This document shows positions 13,001-25,000 of a stretch of DNA of 64,000 nucleotides, one piece after another; within the stretch, counting starts at the first letter, position 1; each line of letters opens with the position of its first letter. Source of the stretch: Scolanthus callimorphus. Lineage: Eukaryota; Cnidaria; Anthozoa; Actiniaria; Edwardsiidae. A model generated the notes under the pieces. The model was not told the DNA's origin. It was given only the letters and a program-made list of their open reading frames with translations, and did no database searches. A program made the position numbers and the translations under genes. Location of the stretch: the NCBI GenBank assembly GCA_033964015.1, contig CM066923.1, forward strand, positions 21,873,739 through 21,937,738, read 5' to 3'.

Positions 13001-16000
13001 CCTGTGTGTGTTCTCCACGTCTCCAAAACACCTCGAAGTCGTTAAAAAACTGCATTGTCTATTTTTCAATAACCCACTTCTCGATATTTGTAAAACCTGA
13101 TGGAACATATACTGTCTCGTGTTTGATATATTACTATGATCCGGCTAACTTACCCCGTCTCCAAATGTAGATGCCCAGACATGCTATGATAACCACAAGT
13201 ACGGCTATGATCGCGACACAGACGCCAATGATCCAATCACCTGTAGAAACACCAGAATACGCCAAGAGGCAATGAGTTTTACTCTCATTTGAAATGTTAC
13301 ATGAGAGATACCTTTTATAGTACGTGAATTGAAAAGCAGAGTTATCACCAGAGAAAGCCATTCCAGTGCTGTTGTTAGATCCGGCCTACTGCGGCCTGTT
13401 CTTTGCCAATTTTGTTTATAATGTGTTAAAGGGGCACTCGCACGCTTAATTTTTGTACAACCTGTCAAAAAATACAATTAAGTTTACCGGGAATAATCAA
13501 AATAACTGTCAAGGTTTGTTAAATGACCGTTTAACTGTTAAATCCATACAAATTATTTATTTAGCTTTGCCCGAGGGCCGGGAAATCCTCACAGAGCGTG
13601 GCTCCAATTACGAGGTTACCTTGTCAGTGTAGTGGGTTAGTAAGTAAGTCCTGCACTGAGGATGGGCAACTTCCGATGTCCCCGTGGTTCTTTAACGTCC
13701 ATCTGGTTCCGGTTAGTGTAGTGCATGTGATAGACGGGACCTACGGTTTAACGTCCTTATCCGAGAAGACGCGAAGGTCTAACCATTTGCAGATATTAGA
13801 GCAAAGGCAGCACCTTCTCGATTATTAGAAAAAGACCCTGAGTGTTGGTCCGGCCGGAGTTTGAACTCCCAACCTCCCGCACATAAGCCCGGCGCTCTAC
13901 CACTGCGCTAACCGGTCGTCGGTCGTCAAATCTATAGTGTTTTTTTCTATTATAAAGAGGATAGAATTGGATTGCGATTTGAATCATTTGCTCGTCAGGC
14001 AAGCGTTCGAGTGCCCCTTTAACGATGCAGCAAGGTATTTAGAAGTTATTTAGCCTGCGTAGCAAGCCTTTCCGTAGAGTTTTATGGTTGCAGAATAGTA
14101 CGAGAGATTTTCGATGATTTATTGCTACGCAGGCTAGAATATATTCTGGTCACCAATCATGCAGACTAATGACATTTTTATGAGGTGAATTTATTCAGGG
14201 GTAATCGTCTCGTTAGAAAGTTGTTGATCGTTGACTCTCGTTCGATGATGACTTACAATTATTGTTGCATTCTTCTCTTTCACGGTGGGCTTCTTCATGT
14301 GGGACGACTGTAATGTCAAATAAGGACATTGTTATTTTTAGCTCGTGGATACGCGAAACAGGTTAGAAACGGGTTATCGTGAGTGGACGTCATGTCACTC
14401 GCTCGCTCACTCGTTAGGACATTACAACGCACTTTTCCCTACTTGTTACGTCACTGAAACGTCACAGGAAACCTTGGTCTCTGTCCAAGGTAAGTTCTGT
14501 ATAAGTGGTAGAAGTTTAAAAACAAATTCTAAGAAAGCAATGTTGAATATCTTGACTTTGCTTAGTAACTTCTTCCATGCAGTCTACCTACAGATCATTG
14601 GATGATCATTGTCATTATCAATCGCATGATTAACTGAATATTGCCTGGTGTTTGTGTACGACACCTCGATAGACAAAGGTGTCACAACTTTGGAGCCCTT
14701 GTCTAAAAACAGGCTGACTGACTCCCGGCGCTTGCACCTGGTAGCTGAATTACGCTAGGTTCCAAGCGGCCATTAGTGCAGACGCTGAGGGCTGACACTT
14801 CGAGAGGGTTTATTACGTTCTCAGCGGAATATTCCCTGGTGTTTGTGTCCGATGCCATCGAGAGACAAACGTATCACGATCTGACCCTGAAATAGGGTTG
14901 GCGAGGCGGGACCTCTCGAAAGATGTGGAACACACTAAAACAAGATTCGACTTAGTCTGTTCAATATGAACCAGTTTCAACTACGACCCGAAAAGAAAGA
15001 AAGTTTCCTCTGTCCTGGCCGGGAGTCGATTCCAATTCACAGCGTTGAGTCTAACGCCGCATTGCTGAACTTAGCGTGCTCTCATATCTTAACCAAAGTC
15101 TCATTTCTAACCTTGCAAAGCTGTCCGTAAAGAGTACTTCCCGGCCGTTCCGTATCCAGCAACATTCCGGGCATACACCTGAAGACGATATTCCGTGCAT
15201 GGCTCTAGATCAGTTATCTGGAATGTGTCTGTTGTTATTCCTTGGTGGGTGATATTGTTATTCAGCTCTATCTTGTAGTCAAGAATAGGGTGGCTGCCAT
15301 TGTCTTGAGGGCCAGTCCAATGCACTCGTATTGAAGACGACGTGATGTTTGTTACCGTGACAACTGGAGAGCCTGGAGGCACTAAGTAACAAAAATTAAA
15401 CTTAATCGTGGGTGTCTATATCGAATTTTACACAAAAATTCAACTGCCAGATAAGCATAAATTTGGAGAGTTTTAGTTTGGTATCGTGCGGGTTGGAATG
15501 GATTGAGACTTGGAAATGTGATAGCGAAAGCTATAAAATCTTACATAAGAATGCTAATATAATGCGAATTGCAGTTGCTTTTTCTTTCTCATTAGACTAT
15601 AAAGATGAATTGCAATAAAGGATTCTGTGTTGTTTGTGTGGATCACTGGCCTAGCTTGTTTAAAGGGAGTTTGTCATGATACGCGCATGCTCTCCAGGAG
15701 CGGTCACTCTGATTCATGAGCAAAACTAGTCAGACCATCTTATCAGATAACTATTTAAGAATGTGTAAAGTTAAGAAGAATAGTAAGATGGATAGAGAAA
15801 TAACGAGATAATATACGGTTTTATATCGGTTTTTATGTGGCTGTGATTACATAATGGATAAGCAAACCTCGTAGTAAATTCAGACGGCTCCTTTCGCAAA
15901 GCTGATCGAATTGATCGTAGTTAAAGGGAGGCTGTCACGATACGCGCATGCTCCAGGAACGATAACTGAGCAAAACTATTTAGACGATCCTATCAGAAAA

Positions 16001-19000
16001 CTATTGAAGAATATGTAAAGCGTAAACATTTGGTCGGATGGATCGAGGAATAGCGAGATTAAACCGGATTGTTTTCGAGGTTTTTAGCCTTCGCTGGCCA
16101 TCGTTACGGGACGATGCTTCTTTGTTTTGAAATGCGCAGAACAGCTGCGCAGTTGCGTGACAGGCTCCCTTTAAACAACCGTGACACAGCCCCTTTAGCC
16201 CCTCTTCTTCGTCAAATTTCTAACCTTGGTTTCTTGTTCGCAAGGAGTATTTTCCCGCGGGGCCATATCCAGCCGCATTCCTAGCGGACACCTCTATGCG
16301 GTAATACGTGTCTGGCTCTAGATCAATTATCTCGTACTTGTCTGTGGTAATTCCCTGCCGCGTCACGTTTTTATGAAGTTCTACCTTATAGTCAATTACA
16401 GAATTGCTGCCACTGTCTTGCAGACCATTCCAGTGCACAATTAATGACGATGAAGTAATGTTGGTTACATTGACAACTGGGGAATCTGGAGGGACTGAAA
16501 ACAAAAATATTTAGGGTTGTCCAATATACTGAATGATAATTTTATGCATTGTCTAAAACAATGGAGTATATTAGAGAATGAGACAGAGCAATAGAAGAGA
16601 ACAATGCCATGCATAAATTTGTCAGGGTATTGGACTAGTATGAACCTCCCAGGTGAATCGTGAGGTGATCTGAATTGGGTGGCAACAAGATGTAAACACC
16701 GTTAACTGAAGCTCCACTGCAAGAGCTTGCATAATGACTACTTGCATAATGACTACTTGAAACTTCAACCCAGTTAAAACTAGTGTATTTTGTCACATAG
16801 ACCTAGTAAGTATTCGTGCAGTCAGGAACTTAAGAGAACATGACTGCAGAAGGCTTCCCTACATATAATGGATTTGGAATCGCTCTACCGCCTCTCCCCG
16901 TCCCCTAAGCAATATCAGAAATGGTATTGTCTTACACAACTGAGTGATGTTAATCGAGTGTTCGCTTTCACCAAGGAAGTTGGTTGCCCGACATGTGTAC
17001 TGCCCATAATTCCCGCTTTCTTGTGACGTCCGTACTCTGAGTTCGCTTTTCCTAGCCACGGTTTTGACTCCAACAGACGGTGGCACCCCACTTGCATTAT
17101 ACCATGTAAACAGAGGACTAGGTACGCCATCCGCGATACACTTTAGAATCGCCACATTCCCATCCCATGAATCAACACTAGACGACGAGGAAGATACATT
17201 GATCTCTGGCTTATCTGAAAAGTATTTGAATACTGTTGGTATAAATGTAAAATGTAAATGTCAGGTGCAGCTCGTAAGCTGAATTACGCTGGGTCTTAAC
17301 GGCGCCGCTGGCAGCCAAGCGGTCCTAAGCACACACACTGAGGGTGGTCACTGCCAGAGGGTTTATCACGTCCTCTTTAATGTCTCTCCTGGAACTGGGA
17401 AGGGTAGTGAAGGCGCGACGGTATACCTCGGTTTGTTGTTTCATTCGAAAGTCAAAGGTCGTAGGTCTTTCTGTGGTGAGCTGTCAGAAGTCGACTAGAA
17501 GGTAATTTCTAATAGCTATTTGGGAACCTGTTTCTCAAGCAATCAGACAGACGGAGTACATCCTTGCTATTTTGAACGATTTAGTTATCGAAGTAAAAAT
17601 GCTTGGTGATCCAAGTGGTTGTAGTCCTGAGAAAAGTCCATTAGACATGACGTATTGACAACCTTAGCGGAAGTTAAGTCAGCAGGTTCCCACGGTCCTG
17701 GAAAGTCATGGAAGTCTGAAAAAGTCATTCCATGCCTGGAATTTCAAAAAAATATGCTTCAGGTCACGGAAAAGTGCTGGAATTTATCATTGACTTCAGA
17801 TCAGATTCTTGACTTAATTGAATTTCAAATGTCGCATTTTCACATTTCAAATCATACTTCCAGTTAATAATTTTGAGTCCTTCCTGTTATCTTAGTATTT
17901 GAAAAGTCATGGACATTCATTGAAATTTTAAACCCCGTGAATCATGTTCTGGATGATCAAAGTCCAAAATGATTGTTACCTACATTGAACACTGACAATG
18001 AGTTTCTTTCTGATGGGTGATTTCTTAGGGTCATTACTGGCCAGACATTCGTACGTCCCTTTCTTGTCTCTTGTAATGCCTGGAATATTAAGCACTGCCT
18101 CTGTTTTCCCCTTGGCCAACACGCCCCCATCTGCTTTCCATACCCATGTGATCTGAGGAGGCGGTCGTCCTTTCGCTGCACATCTCACAAGTAACGTCTT
18201 GCCCTCCACGATGTTGGTCGAGGTGTTGAACGAGGACACGAATTCTGGAGCAACTGAAAATTAATCGTACTGGGCTTGATGACTTTTACTTGGTCACCGT
18301 ATACATTAAAATTTTAAGACCACCAACTATAACAATAACAACCAACCCAAGTAACGAATGCTATCAGCATGACGTAGTGAAGCTTTTGTAGGATTCCAAA
18401 TATATTCGCGGATTCTAATTACAGTTTATTTGAAATGTATGTATTTCTATACCGCAAATTATCATATGGATATGTTCAAATGCGGTTTACAGATGTGGGA
18501 TTCCTACATGCGGAATGCGGCCTTTAAAACTTAATTTTCTCAAATCTTAGCAGTCCTTCATCAGGATTCCCTGATGTTCATACTGTTTCCTTTTGACTGC
18601 CTCTTTCAATTTTAGATGATAAAATTGTGACATTAATTTTTTGTGTTTTAAAATGTAAAACACTGGCCGCGATGCTGTATTGACAAGTAAAAGCACAAAT
18701 CAGCAAATTAAAGCTAATTCAAAGTACTCTCCTGCTTACCTTTAATATCTAGACGTGCAATCTCTTTGACATCCTTCTCCTTCCCTTTCTCGATCACCGT
18801 CATCTTGACCAGGTAGAAATTCTCATCCAATAAGGACACATTTTTGATCTCATACGTCGCATGCCCTGCTGATAGACCGCCACTAAAGTGCAGCCTGCCT
18901 TTGTAGACAGGGTCCGTAGAGTTCTTTGCAGTTGATACCTGACCAAGTAGATTGCCAGTGAACAATTCTCCACGGGTTTAATGTCACCCGGTTTGCTGAA

Positions 19001-22000
19001 ATCATATATGCCAAATTTGGGGAACCCTAGGTCTGTGTAACGTTTCAATGACCAGGTGAATTTGGCGCTTTCTCCAATATATTTGCTCTGAAATATAGGT
19101 CGTATGGCAGCTGATGAATCTGTGAATGAAAGAAACGTGATTTTGTGAGATTCATCTACTTTTTCTTTTCCTTGTAGTCATAAAGAGAAGAAAAATAAGC
19201 TTCAAGTAATAATAGGAAGCTGAGCAAAATCTATCAAAATCCATGCAAATTAAGACCGCGAAAATCCAAACTTCCTTCATGCTTATCACGATTTTAGCGC
19301 TATTTTGGTGATGTAAAAAAAATCCAAATAACTGATGGATGGCCAAAATTCTAGCCTAGGTTTGTTAATTAGCCCTTTGACTACAAAGCGATCAGGATTG
19401 TAGGCTCCATGGACCCATAACAGAGCGCATGGAAACGGATTGCAACAATGAGTTTTTAAAATCTTGCTGGAATGAACAGTTTTTCAAAGTTTGGAGTTAT
19501 CGGCTGTCTTGCCGCTAAAACGTACCTGCATTGCTTATTAGACGGATATCAAGTGTGGTTTAGGAATGATAACATAAACATTTAGATCTTTTTATGAATT
19601 TATTCAATTAGCCGTGACACAGCCCCCTAAAATTTCGATGAATTATTTGATGAGTTTGAGAATTTGATTTTCACATGAGCTATCAAATCTCCCTGTGATC
19701 ACATCTATGGAACGATTGGTCGGAGGCCGTGTGTGTTCGTGTTCGACATGCCCGCGCTGTTTGGGAAGTTCATCGTAAAAGAAATCGTTTACGTATTCTA
19801 TAAAACAAATCCCATTTTTCCGTGTGTCTGTTTAACAAATGTCCTCTGATTTTCCGTGGTATGTCCTCTTATATACCACGGAATGACGTAATAAAGTGGT
19901 CAAAATGTTGTGGACTCACGAGGCGCAGCCGAGTGGGTCCGCAGTACATTTTGACCACTTTATTACGTCATTCCGTGGTGTATATAAGAGGACATACCAC
20001 GGAAAATCAGAGGACATTTGTTTTATACCACAACAAAAAAGCAAAAATAAAAGGCAAAAGCAGCGCGCGCGCAGCCAAACGGTGTTTTCGTTGGTTCTTT
20101 TTAGCGCGCGCGCTTATGATGGCGCGTTCCGTGGTATGTCCTCTTATGTACCCATGGCTGAGAGAATTCGAGAAACGCGCGCGTTGTGGTATAAACTCTA
20201 ATGGATGCACAGAGGACGTCACAGATTGTCATGAATAATACTGACTGCGTCTCGTGGCGTACGTTTTTGTTCACGACACGCTATAGCCCTAGCTAGGACA
20301 CATAGCGCGCGACATTGTAGCCGGTTACATGTTTCCTTCATGCTTCCAAATTTAGCAGAAAAATGCTTTTTCGCCAGACAAGAAACATTTTGTGAGACTC
20401 ACTCTTTCGATGTTTCCTACTTTAGCCACTCGGGGAAACATGCAGGACAACATGTGTCATAGTTTAACCGTAGCTTATGACATCTGTGTAACAGTACAGA
20501 GTCAAGGGAAAATGAGATCTATTTTTTGATAAGTACTCCACTTTATATATCTCGAATATCCTAAATTATACCCAAGATAAACAAACAGTGGCAATGGCCA
20601 ATGCAACTAAACAAATGTACTAACTTTTAACAAAGAGGAATCCAATACCATGTTTCTTCTTCTCTGTTCCTTGTTCTAACACCGTCAGCTTGAAGAGGTA
20701 GACGTTGTTGTCCAAAACCGATAGGTTTCTTAACACATATGTTGCGTATCCATCTGCAAAGCCTCCGTCAAAGTACAACCTTCCCTTATAAAATGCGTCC
20801 GAGGTGTTTTTCTCAGATGTCACATGGCCAGCAAAATTACCGTCGAAGAGCATTCCTCCTTTTTTGAATTCTTCTTTCGCACCATCGCGTATCCCAAACT
20901 GAGGGTACGCAAAAGCTGAACAGCCTGACAAGGACCATGTAAACTTGGCATCCTCTCCGACATCTGCACTTAGAAGGACACGATTTTCAAAAGCGAGGAG
21001 ACATGATAAGGCTGTGAAGGAAACGAACTCAAAGTTAAAGGTGCCCGCTCACACTACCCATAATACACTGCTTCGCCCCATTTTCCACACCAAAAATGCT
21101 AGTAATGCAAGTAATGGTCCCGTATAATAACTAGGGCAAGCCAACGGCAATTATTTTCTATTGAAAATATGGGCAATTTTATTAGCAATATGGGCAATTT
21201 TATTAGCAATATGGGCAATTTTATTAGCAAAAATCAGTAAAATTACCATGCTAGAAAAACTTTTCTGGGGATGTGTAGGGAGATATGTGGTACTTACCAA
21301 TAGGATATGCAATTCTTAAAGACTTTGTATGCGTGAAAGCAGTAGCGTAAAATGCTGATCCTCCTTACTTTGCTCTTTAATCTGATTGGTCAAGAGACTT
21401 TATATTGCCGTATATTTTCTCAAAGCAAGACGAAATCTATCACTTTTCCAGTTATGTTACTAGTCGTGACGACTTTCTGTGGTAAAAAATAGGACATATT
21501 CTATGTGGGGAACTCTCAATGCCGTGGAACAATGGAGTTGTGCGTAGTTCTTGCATTGACGATTACTTAATTTTTGTCAGTCAGTTGCGCCAGACAAAAA
21601 CTCGTATGAATCATGTAGACAAAAATAAAGCAATGCATTATTTGCAGGGAATTCGAACCGGGCCATCCCGTAACAAGTTTGTCATCTAAAGACTCAAACC
21701 ATTTTAAGGAAATTTAATACCTGCAATACGTCTAACAATGCGTAACAAAGTATTCAAGTTATTTTTGCTCATAATTTTCACTATTTTTAGAGCCCATACG
21801 GGTTCGAGGAATAAATGTTAAATAGTTATAGCGCACTTAAATATTTTCAAGTGCGCTTTGCACCATAAAAATATATAGTTCTTAACCTTTGGACAATCAA
21901 GAAGCAAGATATGATAAAAAGGAATTAACTATGATCTTTAAAAGCTTCACAAAATAAAAATGTCTATAGGTAATGAGGGCGCCAGGAAAAGTTGAGCAGG

Positions 22001-22037
22001 GATATTTAGCAATTATTCCTCGAGCCCGAATGGGCTC

Positions 22038-22070
<33 letters not shown>

Positions 22071-25000
22071 TTTAGTCAAATCACACTAGTAGGTCAATTT
22101 GTATTGCCAAAAAATGTTTTTGTTCTGGTCATTTGCCATTTTCTGGCTTTCAAATCCGACACTTTTCGCTACTAGTAGGCTATAACTTATAGCCTACTAG
22201 TAGCTCAACCAATCAGAATGCAGCATTGATCATAGACCACTAGTGTGATTTGACTAATATCCCATAGCCATGGTGCACATATCGAGGTGATATGCCGGCT
22301 GCTCGAGAAGCAACTTGTCAGCACATTCATTACATTCCTCTGAACAAGGATCTGAAACTCACCGGAAACAGACTTTTCGGTCTGTTTGGAACCTGAACGC
22401 TAGTTGCATTTGCCACGTTTTTCTTGATTGCCACGTTTTTTTTTTTATTCTAGGCAATAGAGCAGATTTCGTATGACTGTGAAAAGTGCCGCGACACGGC
22501 GCGGTACTGTCGCGGTGGCGGTACCGAACCTGGGGCCCGTTTCTCAAAACGCCCGGTAATGAACGGGCCCGTAAAACTTATCGGGAGAGTTTACGGGGAA
22601 GTTTATCGGGTACGAGCGAGCGTTTCTCAAAGCTCCCGGTAACCTCCCGATATTTATCGGGGCCCCGGAATCAAATTTATAATTCCCGGATATTACAAAC
22701 AACTTGCCCAAAAAAGAAATGAATTAACGAAAAACTCAGCAATTTGTCGACACTAGATTAGAGAGTGTACCGCTAAGTTTGTATTTCCAGCGAAAAAAGT
22801 AAAGAAATCAGGTAAAATGTACGAAACAAGAGCAATTTGTAGTGAAATTATGCACTGAGATTGAACATTTGTTTACATTCTTGCAATCAACACGTCAAAC
22901 TGATTGACAGCTAAGCTGTCAAACGAATCGTTTTGATTGGCTGAGAAGCGAGATGGTCGCATCTGACCGGCTAAAACTCTCTCGGTTTATCGGAATGGCG
23001 GGAAAAACAATCCCGGTAAGTTTACGGGAAACCTTGGTACTGCAAAGCGAGGCAAAACGAGACAGGCCAGAAAATGGTTAGTTTTGAAGGAAAAAGAGGT
23101 AAGTTTTCGGTAATTTTAACTTGGCAGAGTCTAGTTGAATAACTAAGCTTTACCTAGGGTGAAAAAATTCAGGAAAACAAGACAATTTTCGAACTTATTT
23201 TAACACTTCAAAATGCTTCCCGTAAATTAACGGGAGGTCAAGAGCTCCCGTAAAAAATCGGCCGATTTAACGGGAACTTTTACGACTTCGCAAATAACGG
23301 GAGTTTTGAGAAACAGTCAAAATATATCGGGAGGTGTTAACGGGTAGGTTTACGGGTCCGATAAGTTACCGGGCGTTTTGAGAAACGGGCCCCTGGCCTG
23401 CTGTAGATACCGAATGAAATCACTTAGTCGCGGCACGGTCGCGGAGCGGTACAATTGTCGCGGAACTTTTGTTATGTAGTGAAAACTAAAGGTTTCGTAA
23501 ACCACGTCGTTTTGCTTTCTCTCTTCAACGCTACAAAGTGAAGCTTTACAATTTGCTTTGCAACTGACGACGACTCTAAGAAGATCATCCTTGTTGGCAA
23601 TTTATTATTTGTGTCGTATGTGTTGAAATATTATTCTGATAAAAAAACTACGCCACTCCTTTGCTATTGTTTTCAATCGGTATCAGAAGCCGAATTACGT
23701 GTGGAAATCACTAAATACCCATCTGCAAATAAAGTTTTCTTCTTCATTTACCAAATTGAACCGAGAAGTATCGTAATATATTCCCTAAATCAGCCGTTGG
23801 AAATGAATGCTTTTTCAAACTCAGTAAAAAAATATGTTGCTTGGCTGTCAAAATGGCGGCTGACAACAGGCTTAAGCCCTGGCTAAACTAGAACACATCT
23901 AGCGCGCAACATTGTAGCCGGATACATGTTTCCTTCATGTTTCCCTGTTTAGCCCTTTGGTTTAGCCACGCGAGAAACATTGTTGCGCGCGATCAATTTT
24001 GTAGCCCAGACACAAAGAAATGTTTCTTCGCAAGACAAAAAGCATTTCATGTGCTCGAGACACACGCGTGCGATGTTTCCTAGTTTAGCCACTCGGGGAA
24101 ACATACAGGACACAAATGTTGTGCGCTACTTGTGTTCTAGTTTAGCCGTAGCTTTACATTACCCTGATGCGGAAGTGTCAACAATTCAACGATGAAAGCT
24201 AATTTAGGTGCGTTCCAAAGTCTATCCTGACTGCTTAAGGGATGCCACGAAGTACCTGCCTTCATTGCTACATCTTGATTCATCTATGTCATCATTGTTA
24301 TTTAAAATATTATTCTGATACAAATAATTGCGCTTATTCATTAAACTTTAACAAGTGTATCTCACCATGATGCGGAAGTGACACCAATACGACGATGAAA
24401 ACGAATTTAAGAGTTTTCCAAAGTCGACCCAGACTGCACCAGTGATGCCAGGAAATCATATTCCACTGGAGAATTCTGAGAACTTTTGTCGATTTTGATT
24501 GGGGACGATTTTTCCTGACGAATTTCTAAGAACCGCTTCAGTTGTGTTCTTTCCTTTACGACGCACTGATTAAAATAACGCAGGTAGTGCAATATATGTT
24601 GTGTGTATTGATGCGCAAGATTCTCAAGTTTTCCTGCTCATTGTTTGGTTATGTAGATGATAAAATGATTGATCGTGCAAATTTGATCGAATTCAATAAA
24701 GTAGCATGGACAAGGACCTGAATCTCAACGATTTCGATTTGCACCGATTTTCAAGTAACAGTTTTAGTTGTGTTCTTTTCCTTTACTTCGCACCATAGTT
24801 AAAAACTATGTTCGCACGGATTAAAATAACGCATGTAGTACAATAAGCAATTGTTGGATGAGGTTTTTGTAATGTCCGGAATAAACAATGTCGAGAGACG
24901 TGTTAACGAACTCTGCCATAGCGACATTGTATAAATCGCAGTCCGCATCTAGGGATCAGACATGTCCACATCTGTAAACCGCATTTGAACATATCCATAT

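Noticed and set aside
13848..13917. Possible tRNA gene on the - strand
   Set aside because: A and B boxes are present but the anticodon stem does not pair well, and a SINE-like body follows, so it was recorded as a tRNA-derived repeat.
19822..20238. 138-codon frame on the + strand
   Set aside because: It runs through a palindromic element and GC-rich alternating sequence, has no domain match, and no splice context.
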